Assembly: GCA_963770485.1 (NCBI GenBank)
Contig: CAVYPX010000015.1
Coordinates: forward strand, 1 to 64,000
Reading direction: 5' to 3'
Source of the DNA: CAVVEC01 sp963770485
GTDB taxonomy: Bacteria; Acidobacteriota; Terriglobia; Terriglobales; Acidobacteriaceae
DNA: 64,000 nucleotides
Shown piece after piece: positions 16,733 to 25,762 of this stretch. The position numbers and the translations under genes were made by a program. Every line of letters begins with the position of its first letter. Position 1 is the first letter of the stretch. Below the pieces are notes generated by a model. The model ran no database searches, was not told where the DNA came from, and saw only the letters and a program-made list of their open reading frames with translations.

Positions 16733-17995
16733 ATGAACGCCCCTGTCCCTGCTCTCAGCCCCGGTGAAGGGAAACCATCCCCCAAGCCGGGAAGCCAGTT
16801 TGTGGCGCGTCAGCCGATTCTCAGCGGCGACGAAAAGGTTTTTGGATACGAACTGCTCTTCCGCGACGGCGTGGAAGATTATTTTCGTCACACGGACGCC
16901 GACGCCGCTTCGCGCCAAACCTTGAGCACTTCCATGTTGATGGGGTTAGACGTGCTCTGTGACGGGCGCCGCGCCTTCATCAACTGCACCCGCGATGTGC
17001 TGCTCAAGGATTACATCACTTTGCTGCCTTCCGCCCAGACTGTGGTCGAGGTTCTGGAGTCAGTCACCGTGGATGACCTGGTGATCGCGGCTTGTCGTCA
17101 CCTGAAGGAAGCCGGATATTTGATCGCGCTCGACGACTTCACAGTGGAGGATCCCCGCGAGCCGCTGACTGATCTGGCCGACATCATCAAAGTGGATCTG
17201 CGCCGCACATCCATGGCCGAGGCCGCGGAGCTGGTTAAGCGCTACGGGCCGTGGCGCAGCCGTATGTTGGCGGAGAAAGTGGAGACGCGCGAGGAGTTTG
17301 TCGCCGCCCGCAAGGCCGGCTTCCTGTATTTCCAGGGCTACTTTTTCCGCAAGCCGGAAACCCTGACGGCGCGCGAGATCCCGGCCAATCGGCTCAATTA
17401 CATACGCATGCTGCAGGTGGTCTCGCGGCCGGAGCTGGACGTGCGCGAAATCGAGGACGTGATCAAAAGCGAGGCTTCGCTGTGCTACCGCCTGCTGCGT
17501 TATATGAACTCCGCCGCCTTTGGATTTGGCAACGAGATCCACTCAGTGCGCCATGCCCTGGCGATTCTGGGGGAACGCGAAGTTCGCCGCTGGGTACGCC
17601 TGGTAGCTACGCTGGGCGCGGGCCAGAATAAGTCCAGCGAACTGGTGCTCTCGGCTCTGGTCCGGGCACGCTTCTGCGAGCTGCTTTCCCCGAAAATCCA
17701 GCATGGCGACTCGGATTTGTTTCTCATGGGCCTGCTTTCCCTGATGGACGCCATTCTGGAAACCCCGATGGACCGGGTGTTGGAGAGCGTTCCGCTCGAT
17801 CACGAAAGCAAGGCGGTGCTGCTGGGCGGAGCCAGCCGCCTGCGGCCCCTGTATCAACTGATGCTGGCCAGAGAGTCCGGCGAGTGGGAGCACGCGGCGG
17901 AACTGGGTAAACAACTCCGTCTCAGCGAAAGCGAAGTCGCAGAGAGCCACTGGCAAGCCATGCAGTGGGCGCGGCAAATGAATGCGGGAGCTTAG
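16733..17995 (+). CDS. EAL-HDOD protein (YuxH type)
   Basis: The 420-residue product starts at ATG 16733. The N-terminal half is a degenerate EAL domain: QFVARQPILSGDEKVFGYEL ending LLFRDG, LIALDDFTVEDP, DIIKVDLRRTSM and LAEKVETREEF. The signature EAL is ELL and the catalytic surround is incomplete, so cyclic-di-GMP hydrolysis is unlikely. The C-terminal half is an HDOD domain (SRPELDVREIEDVIKSEASL, YRLLRYMNSAAFG, IHSVRHALAILGEREVRRW). Such proteins act as signalling scaffolds in motility, virulence and stress networks. It is divergent from GloVer protein 1 across a 248-base spacer in which I see nothing else. Confidence 0.88.
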   Translation: MNAPVPALSPGEGKPSPKPGSQFVARQPILSGDEKVFGYELLFRDGVEDYFRHTDADAASRQTLSTSMLMGLDVLCDGRRAFINCTRDVLLKDYITLLPSAQTVVEVLESVTVDDLVIAACRHLKEAGYLIALDDFTVEDPREPLTDLADIIKVDLRRTSMAEAAELVKRYGPWRSRMLAEKVETREEFVAARKAGFLYFQGYFFRKPETLTAREIPANRLNYIRMLQVVSRPELDVREIEDVIKSEASLCYRLLRYMNSAAFGFGNEIHSVRHALAILGEREVRRWVRLVATLGAGQNKSSELVLSALVRARFCELLSPKIQHGDSDLFLMGLLSLMDAILETPMDRVLESVPLDHESKAVLLGGASRLRPLYQLMLARESGEWEHAAELGKQLRLSESEVAESHWQAMQWARQMNAGA

Positions 17996-18343
17996 GCAAA
18001 ACTGCCCCCCGTATCCAAGTCCGGTCCACGCCCAGGCCTACAGTTACCTCTGTGCAAAATTACAGCTACTTTGCACTTGCGTTTCATCCGTGCTCAGGGA
18101 TACCATCAAAGTGTTCTCAAGCGGCCGAGCTCCCTAGCTGGCCTCCCGCGCCCTTCGTGCTCCAGGCGCCTAAACGGACAAAGATCATTCGCGAATGAAT
18201 TCCAACCGCATCGGGTTTCAACGCACGCTTCGTGCATGTGCGCGAGGCGAAGCACCAACCAGAAAGCGGTAGCACAGAGTTAGTGAAATCAGGTCTCGCC
18301 TTTCGGGCGGACTCAAACGGAAGACTACACAACGAGAAACCAT
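17996..18343. other. 348-base intergenic region
   Basis: No gene or convincing structure was found. It precedes the receiver-like gene at 18344 and probably contains its promoter; I could not place reliable -35/-10 boxes. Confidence 0.4.
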
Positions 18344-19000
18344 ATGAATGTTGGACCCGGACAACCCTCCGGTGGCGGAGGAAGAGGCAGACGGCGTCGG
18401 GGACGCCGCCCATCGAATCGCGCGGGAGGGCCCGGCCGCGATCGGCAGCAGCACAGCGGGATCTACACCGCGCCCATGGATCACAGCTATCGCGCCGCCT
18501 TGGGCGGCGACAAAGCGCCGCGAGGGCGCTCCCGTCCCGGCTTCGCTCCCTCCTATGCTCCGGTCGAACCGGAGCCGCTGCCGCTCAACGAGGACGCCTC
18601 TTCGCGCATCTTTGCCTTCGTCGAAGATATGTTTTTCCAGGCTAAGATTCAGGAAACCGCGCGCAAGCTCAATGTGAAGGTCGAGTTCGTCAAGACCGAC
18701 AAAGACCTGGGCGAGCGCATGAAGCAGAACGGGGAAGAGAAGCCTTCCCTGATCATCTTTGACCTGAACAACGCCAACGCCAAGCCGCTGACCCTGATCC
18801 CTAAGCTCAAAACCAAGCTGAAGAAAACCTCGATCATCGGATTCCTTTCCCATGTGCAGGGCGACTTGAAGCAGAAGGCGCATGAAGTGGGGTGCGACAT
18901 GGTGTTGCCGCGCTCGGCCTTCTCCCAGAACCTGCCTCAGCTTCTGCGCCGTCACGGCGCTCCGGAAGAGGAAGCCGCCGGGGAACAACCGGTCAACTGA
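18344..19000 (+). CDS. Receiver-like (CheY-fold) protein with a basic Gly/Arg N-terminal tail
   Basis: The 218-residue product begins with a Gly- and Arg-rich segment (PSGGGGRGRRRRGRRPSN) of about 35 residues, then a linker, and from about residue 85 an alpha/beta domain: ASSRIFAFVEDMFFQAKIQE, VEFVKTDKDLGERM, PSLIIFDLNNANA, KTSIIGFLSHVQGDL, EVGCDMVLPRSAF. The order of strands resembles a response-regulator receiver, with Asp in IIFDLN and Ser in GFLSH at the expected positions. The usual Lys before the last helix is Arg (LPRSAF), so it may not be phosphorylated normally. The basic tail suggests RNA or DNA contact. No kinase is adjacent. Confidence 0.6.
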   Translation: MNVGPGQPSGGGGRGRRRRGRRPSNRAGGPGRDRQQHSGIYTAPMDHSYRAALGGDKAPRGRSRPGFAPSYAPVEPEPLPLNEDASSRIFAFVEDMFFQAKIQETARKLNVKVEFVKTDKDLGERMKQNGEEKPSLIIFDLNNANAKPLTLIPKLKTKLKKTSIIGFLSHVQGDLKQKAHEVGCDMVLPRSAFSQNLPQLLRRHGAPEEEAAGEQPVN

Positions 19001-19294
19001 TCGAGCGCCGCTGCCCCGGGGTAAGCAGTTTTTCCGCAGTCTGCGAAGCGGTGCGCTTTTCTGGCGCTAAATATCTATAGGCTAATAATTGACGCCAGGG
19101 CCCCTAGGTTGCGCTCTGAGCGATCGCGGCTGCGGGACGATGTTTTCCTTGTCCCCACCTGCGTGCATCGCTCAGCGGGCCTGCAAAGGCCAGCAAATGG
19201 CATTCTACGCGACGATGGCTTCGCGGATAGGCGGCGAACCTTCGATTCCGTCGCCAATATCTATAAGTTATTGATAAATCGTGAAGCGTGCCGT

Positions 19295-19636
19295 TTACCC
19301 TGGAGGCCACTGCAAGTTGCGCCCTCCAATCAGATGCACGTGCAGATGAAATACCGACTGTCCCGCGCGCGCGCCTACGTTGAGGACGGTGCGGTAGCCA
19401 TCCTCTATGCCACGCTGCCGGGCAATGTTGGCGGCGGCAAGATGGCAATGGCCGATCAGTTGGCTGTCCTCAGGCGTAGCTTCCTTCAGCCCGCGGATGT
19501 GTTTCTTGGGGACGATCAATACGTGGGTGGGGGCCTGAGGATTAATGTCTTCGAAGGCGTAGGTGTGTTCGTCCTCGTAGATTTTCTTGGAAGGTATCTC
19601 GCCGCTGATAATGCGGCAGAACAGACAATCTTTCAT
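19295..19636 (-). CDS. HIT-family (histidine triad) nucleotide-binding protein
   Basis: The 113-residue product is a full HINT-type protein. It begins MKDCLFCRIISGEIPSKKIY with the CxxC seen in many bacterial members, continues EDINPQAPTHVLIVPKKHI, and ends with the histidine triad HLHVHLIGGRNLQWPPG. HINT proteins hydrolyse adenosine phosphoramidates and AMP-lysine; the cellular role in bacteria is housekeeping and poorly defined. Length and motifs are typical. The gene converges with the receiver-like gene; the 294-base gap holds an AT-rich imperfect palindrome near 19255-19277 but no gene. Confidence 0.93.
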   Translation of the reverse strand: MKDCLFCRIISGEIPSKKIYEDEHTYAFEDINPQAPTHVLIVPKKHIRGLKEATPEDSQLIGHCHLAAANIARQRGIEDGYRTVLNVGARAGQSVFHLHVHLIGGRNLQWPPG

Positions 19637-19850
19637 GTCAGGTTTCCGTGTTGAGTTGGCAACTGGCCAGAAACACTGGCCGCTGCAGCTTTGGGAGGGA
19701 GCGTTCGCCTACTATACCTGATCGGGCAAGAGATTTGCAGTACGGCGGTTAACGGATTGGTTACGGGGCGGGCTTCAGTCGATGCCGGGGCGGCACTCCG
19801 ACGGGCGAGGACGCCCGTCGCTACATTGCTCTGCGCCATCCCGACCCGGA

Positions 19851-19997
19851 CTCCTGACTCCTGACTCCTGACTACTGACTACTGACTCCTGACTCCTGAC
19901 TACTGACTCCTGACTCCTGACTACTGACTACTGACTCCTGACTCCTGACTACTGACTACTGACTCCTGACTCCTGACTCCTGACTACTGACTCCTGT
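19851..19997. repeat. 21-copy heptamer tandem array CT(C/A)CTGA
   Basis: Twenty-one units of seven bases run without interruption. The third base is C or A in the order CCCAACCACCAACCAACCCAC, and the last unit ends in T instead of A. On the minus strand the units read TCAGGAG or TCAGTAG. The array lies ten bases from the stop codon of the ChaN-like gene and contains stops in all relevant frames. It is too short in period and lacks spacers, so it is not CRISPR. Confidence 0.95.
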
Positions 19998-20007
19998 ACT
20001 GACCACT

Positions 20008-21594
20008 CTACGAGATGTCCGCACTTACGCGCGGTTTCTTGCGGCTGGAATGAACTTTACGGACAATTTCTCCGCAGGCTTTGCGCGCTTTGCCCGGTTC
20101 GTCGGCGTGGGTCAGGAAGAGATGGCGCAGCACGCTCCGGCTCACGCGTCCGCCGAGATAGAGATCATACAATTCGCTTCCCAGGCTGTAGCCTAACTCC
20201 TGGGCAAGGGAGTCGAACTTCGCCCGATCCCCGGACAAGGCGGCTTGTACGACTTTGTTGCAGGCCCCGCGTGAGAAGTCGCACCAATGCTCATCGCGCA
20301 CCGCCAGACGGGCGGGATGCAACACCCGCGATCCAAAGTAGGCCAGGGCATGCTCGAGCGTCCGGGCATAGAACCGGTCCATCGGCTCGCTGGCGGCGAT
20401 GGCATGGCCATTTCTGCGCAAGGGCAAACCGCGGCAGGCATGGTGCAGGAAGCGGGCTGCTTCCTCGGCCGCGTATGCCATCTGAAACTCACGCACGTAA
20501 AAAGCATTGATCGCGGGCAGATATACGCTGCCCCGCGTCTCCACTCTCTGCAGCATGGTTTCCACTTTTTCCGGTTCACCGACGGCGCGTGTAAGCAAGC
20601 GCCGCAGACGCGCGTCCGAAGACCCGCAGTACACCTCGGGCAACAGATCCACCAGGAATTTGGGCTGCGTCCCGTTATGCGAGGCATAGCGGTTGATGTC
20701 GAGAAACTGCAACAGGCTGTCGATCAGGTTATAGATGGTCGGACCAATGTCGGGCTCTTGCTCATCTTCGCGGCTCCAGCGAGCCAGACAGAGGCGGTAG
20801 CTCTCGTATTTCTCCAGCGGAGTGGAATTGAAGACGCAAACCGCGTCTTGGCTCACGCGGACCGCCTCCACAGCCTCCTGCCTTTCGCAGGCGGCCTGCC
20901 AGTACAGCGCATCCACATTTTGCAAAACCGTGAGCACGCGCTGGCCCGGCAAGCGCTCACGCACAAAACGGGGAAGGTGTTGCGGCGCCAGGTGCGATTC
21001 GCCGAACAATACGAGAATTACGGCATTGGCATGACGCTGGCGGATTTCCGCGATCTTGTCGGCGGCATGGCGATCGCGCGCGCCAATCTTGCGCAGATCT
21101 TCGCGGGGCATGCAATCCAGACCATAAACGGCATCGGCGTTTTCCCGCGCGGTTACCAGTAATTCGTAGAAGGGCGCCCAATCGTATCCCCAGTCGGGCT
21201 CGAAGCGAATCCGCTGGCGCAATTCCGCTTCATCGATCTCCCTCCGCCACCATTCTTCGAGAATGTGCTGCTGGCGGGCAAAGATCGTTTCCACTCCCAG
21301 CACCACCGGGCGGTCCCCAGGTTGGGCACGCTGTTCGAGCAGAGTTGCGGCAAAATGCTGGGAAGCCGGTAAGGCATGATAATCGCCGACCAGAATTACG
21401 TCGGCGGCTCGGATTGTGGCCATCAATTGTTCCGAATCGATGATGGCTTCGTAGGAGCGGAATGCGTTACGAAAATCCTGCAGGTATTTTCGACGGCCGG
21501 TGGAATCGTTGGCCCGGACTTCGCGTTCCACGCCGACCAATGCATGCAGCTGCGCGGCATTGCGGCGTGATCCGAGATTGGTGGTGCTCGCCAT
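20008..21594 (-). CDS. ChaN-like (DUF399, haem-binding uptake/Tiki superfamily) protein
   Basis: The 528-residue product has the ChaN-like domain in its first half: ATIRAADVILVGDYHALPAS with the conserved Gly-Asp-x-His, VVLGVETIFARQQHILEEWW, WGYDWAPFYELLVTARENAD, YGLDCMPREDL and VILVLFGESHLAP. This resembles the family of Campylobacter ChaN, a haem-binding lipoprotein of iron uptake, and the Tiki/TraB fold with metal-dependent hydrolase relatives. There is no signal peptide, so it may be cytosolic. The second half (about 270-528) is helical and not recognised. The gene is divergent from ubiX with heptamer repeats in the shared promoter region. Confidence 0.7.
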   Translation of the reverse strand: MASTTNLGSRRNAAQLHALVGVEREVRANDSTGRRKYLQDFRNAFRSYEAIIDSEQLMATIRAADVILVGDYHALPASQHFAATLLEQRAQPGDRPVVLGVETIFARQQHILEEWWRREIDEAELRQRIRFEPDWGYDWAPFYELLVTARENADAVYGLDCMPREDLRKIGARDRHAADKIAEIRQRHANAVILVLFGESHLAPQHLPRFVRERLPGQRVLTVLQNVDALYWQAACERQEAVEAVRVSQDAVCVFNSTPLEKYESYRLCLARWSREDEQEPDIGPTIYNLIDSLLQFLDINRYASHNGTQPKFLVDLLPEVYCGSSDARLRRLLTRAVGEPEKVETMLQRVETRGSVYLPAINAFYVREFQMAYAAEEAARFLHHACRGLPLRRNGHAIAASEPMDRFYARTLEHALAYFGSRVLHPARLAVRDEHWCDFSRGACNKVVQAALSGDRAKFDSLAQELGYSLGSELYDLYLGGRVSRSVLRHLFLTHADEPGKARKACGEIVRKVHSSRKKPRVSADIS

Positions 21595-21600
21595 GTGTCA

Positions 21601-21708
21601 GTCGTTGGCCGTTGGCCCTTGGTCGTTCGTCGTTGGCCGTTCGTCCTTGGTTCGTTGTGGTTGCCGGAACCGATAAACGCGAACGACGAACGACCCACGA
21701 CGAACGAC
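21601..21708. repeat. Degenerate heptamer array in two opposed arms (GTCGTTG type)
   Basis: Seven in-phase units fill 21601-21649: GTCGTTG, GCCGTTG, GCCCTTG, GTCGTTC, GTCGTTG, GCCGTTC, GTCCTTG. The opposed arm at 21681-21708 reads GAACGAC, GAACGAC, CCACGAC, GAACGAC. The arms are complementary and could form a long hairpin. They occupy the divergent promoter region between the ChaN-like gene and ubiX. Confidence 0.85.
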
Positions 21709-21762
21709 CTGCTTGACTCTCCGGCGAGCTCTCCCTATGCTCAGAACTCGCCAGGAGCTCAC

Positions 21763-22377
21763 TTGCCCAACCATCCACCTCAAAACCTGACGGTGGCTAC
21801 AACCGGAGCCAGCGGGGCTTTATTCCTCCGGCATTTTCTGCTCGCCGTCGCTGGCGACCCGCGCGTTCAGACGGTGAACTTCATCGCCTCCGACAGCGCC
21901 CTGCGCGTCATGGCCGAGGAGCTCGGCCTGCGCGGCCGCAGCAACCTCATCGGCCAGGTTCTGGGACACAGCCCCGGCAAGGCCTCCCGCAAAATTCAGC
22001 AGCAGTCGAACGACGACATTGGCGCCAACATCGCCAGCGGCTCCTACCCCGCCGACGCCATGGTCGTCATCCCCTGCAGCGTGGGAACACTCGCCCGCAT
22101 TGCGAATGGCGTGGCTTCCCAATTGATCGAGCGCGCTGCCGACGTCTGTTTGAAAGAGAAGCGTCCGCTGGTGCTCTGCGTGCGCGAGACGCCGCTCAAC
22201 AAAATCCACATCCGCAACATGTACCGGGCCGCCGACGCTGGCGCGACCCTCTTCCCGCTGATCCCGGCCTTCTACAACCGCCCCACCACTTTGGATGCCC
22301 TAGCGCGGGAGTTCGCTTTTCGCGTGCTGGCCCACATTGGCCTGCCGCAACCCGACGCCTACCGCTGGAAGGGCTGA
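21763..22377 (+). CDS. ubiX: UbiX-family flavin prenyltransferase
   Basis: The enzyme transfers dimethylallyl to FMN to make prenylated FMN, the cofactor of UbiD-type decarboxylases. I choose TTG 21763 because AGGAG (21753-21757) lies five bases upstream and the family begins just before the flavin-binding LTVATTGASGALF; no ATG is available nearby. Other motifs: IASDSALRVMAEEL, DDIGANIASGSYPADAMVVI ending in PCSVGTLARIANG, RPLVLCVRETPLNKIHIRNM and GATLFPLIPAFYNRPTTLD. The length of 204 residues is typical. No ubiD is adjacent. Confidence 0.9.
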   Translation: MPNHPPQNLTVATTGASGALFLRHFLLAVAGDPRVQTVNFIASDSALRVMAEELGLRGRSNLIGQVLGHSPGKASRKIQQQSNDDIGANIASGSYPADAMVVIPCSVGTLARIANGVASQLIERAADVCLKEKRPLVLCVRETPLNKIHIRNMYRAADAGATLFPLIPAFYNRPTTLDALAREFAFRVLAHIGLPQPDAYRWKG

Positions 22378-22502
22378 AAGATCAATTACTTAGGCGAGTC
22401 CGCCTGATTTCTCGGGGGAAATGTAAGTGTAGAAAAATTGACATCTCAGGAACAGATTACGAAAGGAACGTGCCACTCCAAGGAAAGCGCTCATCTCAAT
22501 AT

Positions 22503-22541
22503 TGACTATTAAGTATGACCATGATCTAATATGTTAGTCAT
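22503..22541. promoter_or_regulatory. Inverted repeats at the start of toxin-antitoxin pair 1
   Basis: TGACTA (22503-22508) and TAGTCA (22535-22540) are inverted, and ATGAC (22515-22519) pairs with GTCAT (22537-22541). They surround the antitoxin start, as expected for an autoregulatory operator, but the arms are short. Confidence 0.4.
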
Positions 22542-22779
22542 GAAAGAGATCGCCATCTCGGAATTTAAGGCCAAGTGCCTGGCGCTGTTGGATCAGGTAC
22601 AGAAAACCAAGACGCCGATTCTTATCACGCGCTTTGGTAAACCTGTCGCAGAAGTGATTCCTCCGTCTCCCAAGCCCACTTCCGACTGGATGGGCTCCAT
22701 GAAAGGCAAGATCGAGATTCTCGGCGACATCGTGTCTCCCGCCAATGAGCCCGAAGATTGGGAGGTGTTGCGCGATTGA
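22531..22779 (+). CDS. Phd/YefM-family antitoxin
   Basis: The product is about 82 residues from ATG 22531 or 79 from ATG 22540. It reads MKEIAISEFKAKCLALLDQV, TPILITRFGKPVAEVIPPSP, the Phd/YefM N-terminal DNA-binding fold, followed by a flexible tail (WMGSMKGKIEILGDIV) that would wrap the toxin. It overlaps the downstream PIN toxin gene. Such antitoxins neutralise the toxin and repress the operon. The inverted repeats around its start fit autoregulation. Pairing of a Phd-type antitoxin with a VapC toxin is common. Confidence 0.88.
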   Translation: MLVMKEIAISEFKAKCLALLDQVQKTKTPILITRFGKPVAEVIPPSPKPTSDWMGSMKGKIEILGDIVSPANEPEDWEVLRD

Positions 22780-23165
22780 GGCTGCTGCTCGACACGCACA
22801 TTTGGTTATGGATTCTGCAAGATCCTGGCCGTCTCGGGAGCCGGGTCCGGCGGGAATTGGACGATCCGGCAAATGAATTCTGGCTCTCACCGATCAGCAC
22901 CTGGGAAGCGCTAACTCTCAATTTCAAGGGTAGGGTACGTCTCCACGGCGACTTGACAGAATGGGTTGCCCAAGCTACAGCTCCTTTTCGCGAGGCCCCC
23001 CTCACGCATGAGATCGTACGGGTCGCACGGCAGCTGCTCGTACCTCAGCAGGACCCGGCGGACCGCTTCCTCGCCGCCACGGCTAAAGTCCTAAACTTGA
23101 CGCTGGTCACGGCAGATGCCCGGTTGCTCGGGCTGGGAGAGATCGCGACGCTGGGGAATCGGTGA
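22776..23165 (+). CDS. vapC: VapC-family PIN-domain toxin
   Basis: VapC toxins are magnesium-dependent RNases. The start is probably TTG 22776, which overlaps the antitoxin stop (TTGA) and is preceded by GGAGGTG at 22761-22767; ATG 22758 is the alternative. The 129-residue product shows RLLLDTHIWLWILQDP with the first acidic residue, SPISTWEALTL with Glu, DPADRFLAATAKVL and TLVTADARLLGL with the later Asp residues. All four acidic positions of the PIN active site are present, so it should be active. Confidence 0.9.
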   Translation: MRLLLDTHIWLWILQDPGRLGSRVRRELDDPANEFWLSPISTWEALTLNFKGRVRLHGDLTEWVAQATAPFREAPLTHEIVRVARQLLVPQQDPADRFLAATAKVLNLTLVTADARLLGLGEIATLGNR

Positions 23166-23320
23166 GTTCCTTCCGAGGAACGGTAACCGCTGCCCGAGGT
23201 GAACCCACGTTGCGAAAACCCGCGAAACGTGGGGCACCCGATTCACCCGCCCACGGCTAGGCCGAGTTCGCCAAGCAGTGGGCAATTTGTGTTCTCTCGG
23301 TCACATTCTGTGTCCGGACT

Positions 23321-25762
23321 TCAACGATCCGCTGGCCACGACGCGGACGAGTCCTCGACGCTGATGGTTCTCTGGGCTTGAATCACCCCAGTCCTTTCGT
23401 TAAACATGCCTAGCACTCCGATAGATCTCCCCGGTACGACCGGGGCACTCCGATGTCTGCTGGCCGCTCGTGTAATGTCGATCTTTGCGACCTTTCCCGA
23501 TCTAAGCTCAATGCTTACCAGGGCGCCGTCAACCTTTACGATCTTGCCGTAAATCGCCCGCCAATTGGGCTGCGGAGCGCTCGGAGGGTTGAGCTGCGTT
23601 GTTCCGTTGGCGCCCACACCGAATATCGCCAGTTGTTTGTAGCTCGCCACGTAGACCTTGCCATTGGAAACAACCGGAACAATGTTGGGATTGGCACCGG
23701 GGCTGTTCCAACTGCCTGCGGCCATGTCCAAGATGGGTGCAGTCATGTTCGTCGGGTCAAAGGCGTAGAGCATCGTATGGCGCTCGGTCGTGGTCGGCCG
23801 CTGTACGGCCCAAATTATCGAGGAACTGGTTGCATTCGATGATACGGTCGTGAAGAATCCCGCATCGTGGACGGACTGGCCGGGTAGGATTTTCTGTGCT
23901 TCCTGTATCAGGCTCGCTGTCGGCGAGGTTTGAATCCTCCAGACCGTGAGGATACTAGCTCCGGTTTTCCAGTTGCCGCCGCTGCTGACCACGCGCCCTA
24001 CGCCGTCCGAGCCGACAAAGTAAGACTCTCCGCACCAGCAACCATCGACGTTGGCCTCGCCGATGCTCCCATCTACGTTCTTGGCCAAGCCGAGGTTGCT
24101 GCTGGCCGGCGTGGTCGACAGTCCACCGAGATTGTCTCGATTGAGCAAATACATGTTGCCGTCCTTTCCAGCCGCGAGGGCGAGGTGAGGCGTCTGCCCG
24201 CTCTGGTCCGGAAGGAGAAGTACGCCCCCGGACCCAAAGTCAGTGTCGCCTGAATCCAAATTCTGAGGCCCGTAAGGCGTGAAGATTCCTTCAATGGTGC
24301 CTAAATCCGGGGACATTTGGACAACGCTCTCCTGGATGTTGTTTGGGGGGCCGTAGGTGTTCTCGTACTTGTCCGAGTTCCCGGTAACAAAAAAAATGTT
24401 GCCTGCGCCATCCGCCGCTGGCCCCCACCCCGACATCCAGATTGAAGACAGAAAATAATTGCCTGGGTCAGTATCGAGGCGATCGTTCAGTTGACTCGCG
24501 GCGAGGGGTTGCAGGGAACTCGCATTCCAACCCAACAACCAGCCCCGTGATTGGTTTGCGGGTTGGTCGCAAAAGCTACCAAAGCCTGCATAGATGTTGC
24601 CGCTGGCCTCGAGGAGTGCAGGGCGTTGGCGCTGAACCGCGGCGTCGAAGGAAATGGGCGTGCCGTCTGCCGAAGCGGCGGCGGCCGAGATCGCCCGGGG
24701 GGAGTTCGATTTTTCTGTCAGGCCCGCCAAATCGAGGGCATGCAGATAGTAGGTCGGACCTTTTTGCGGGTCCACGTTGTACGTAATGACATAGAGAGTG
24801 CTGGTAGCGAGATCGATTACCGGAGTCGAGTTTATACCGACAACGAAGCCGTTGTTTCCGCATGCGCCTGGTAGGTAGAAACTCGGCACTGGAGGCCCGA
24901 GCGTGCCCAGACCTAGCTGTAGCTGCGAAAGGAGGGTCGTCCCCGTCGAGGCATCGATGGCATAGATCGAATTGTTCTCGGTGGCGACATAAACAACGTC
25001 GTGATCTCCTTGTCCAGTTATCGTTTGGCCGCGAACGACGAGTGGCTGCGCGTCAACTTGCTCGTCAAGCGGGACGGCCTTGAGCAGTCCGAAGAGGTCG
25101 CAACGTGTACCCCTCAGACAGTGAGCGTTGCCTGTGTTGGCCTTGACGTTGGTTGGGGTGAGCGTCGTCTCGTTTTGATTCCAGCCTGTTCGTAGCGAGT
25201 CGAAGTGGTACGTTATGACATCGCCCGGTGGAGTTACCGGCTCGCACGTCACGGTAACGTTCACGTTGGAGCCATTTACCGTGCCCGAAGCGTTTCGCGG
25301 CGTGCAGATCTGACCGGCGGGCTGGGGATTCCTCACCGTGACGTTATATGCGGAGAAGTCGGCGACTTGAGCAGCGAAGGCATAACCGCCGTCTCTTATG
25401 ATCGAAAGCTGTGAGTCGCCGTTGTCGAGCAGTACGAGGGTGCCGCCAGTTAGACCCGAGACGGTAACGTTGATGGCGTAAGTCGGAAGGGGTCCGCTGC
25501 AGGTTGCAGTCACATATCGGCCGTGCCCCGCAACAACGCAAGTCCCGGTAATCGGGCCGGCATAGGTTGCGCTGCATGGGGTTCCTGCCGGCTCTGCCTC
25601 TGTAACTACCCAGCCCTCACTCTCAATGCATTCCATCTTCAGGGCGCAGGCGTTGTACGGCTCAGGGCCGCACGGTGAAGGTCCACCCTGGGCTTCCACA
25701 AGAACTGCAAAGTGGCAGAGCACACATAGAACGATCGACGCCACAGCAAACATTCTTCTCAT
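23321..25762 (-). CDS. Large secreted PQQ-like beta-propeller protein
   Basis: The 813-residue product starts at ATG 25762, with AAAGGAGC seven bases upstream and a signal peptide (FAVASIVLCVLCHFAVLVEA). Residues of about 25-175 form a Cys-rich beta region with TVSGLTGGTLVLLDNGDSQL, similar to repeated adhesin-like modules of acidobacterial surface proteins. From about 185 a propeller follows: YHFDSLRTGWNQNETTLTP, VYVATENNSIYAIDASTGT, IYAGFGSFCDQP, PHLALAAGKDGNMYLLNRDN, GKVYVASYKQLAIFG. Blades of the type V-Y-V-A-x-x-x-x-x-x-Y-A-I-D resemble PQQ-binding quinoproteins, but without an evident catalytic site. The C-terminal 70 residues form a small beta domain. An extracellular role is inferred. 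Confidence 0.8.
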   Translation of the reverse strand: MRRMFAVASIVLCVLCHFAVLVEAQGGPSPCGPEPYNACALKMECIESEGWVVTEAEPAGTPCSATYAGPITGTCVVAGHGRYVTATCSGPLPTYAINVTVSGLTGGTLVLLDNGDSQLSIIRDGGYAFAAQVADFSAYNVTVRNPQPAGQICTPRNASGTVNGSNVNVTVTCEPVTPPGDVITYHFDSLRTGWNQNETTLTPTNVKANTGNAHCLRGTRCDLFGLLKAVPLDEQVDAQPLVVRGQTITGQGDHDVVYVATENNSIYAIDASTGTTLLSQLQLGLGTLGPPVPSFYLPGACGNNGFVVGINSTPVIDLATSTLYVITYNVDPQKGPTYYLHALDLAGLTEKSNSPRAISAAAASADGTPISFDAAVQRQRPALLEASGNIYAGFGSFCDQPANQSRGWLLGWNASSLQPLAASQLNDRLDTDPGNYFLSSIWMSGWGPAADGAGNIFFVTGNSDKYENTYGPPNNIQESVVQMSPDLGTIEGIFTPYGPQNLDSGDTDFGSGGVLLLPDQSGQTPHLALAAGKDGNMYLLNRDNLGGLSTTPASSNLGLAKNVDGSIGEANVDGCWCGESYFVGSDGVGRVVSSGGNWKTGASILTVWRIQTSPTASLIQEAQKILPGQSVHDAGFFTTVSSNATSSSIIWAVQRPTTTERHTMLYAFDPTNMTAPILDMAAGSWNSPGANPNIVPVVSNGKVYVASYKQLAIFGVGANGTTQLNPPSAPQPNWRAIYGKIVKVDGALVSIELRSGKVAKIDITRAASRHRSAPVVPGRSIGVLGMFNERTGVIQAQRTISVEDSSASWPADR

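Noticed and set aside
19851..19997. Possible CRISPR array
   Set aside because: The period is seven bases with no spacers and no cas genes nearby; it is a simple tandem repeat.
20287..21162. 291-codon plus-strand frame
   Set aside because: It is antisense to the ChaN-like gene, which has clear family motifs.
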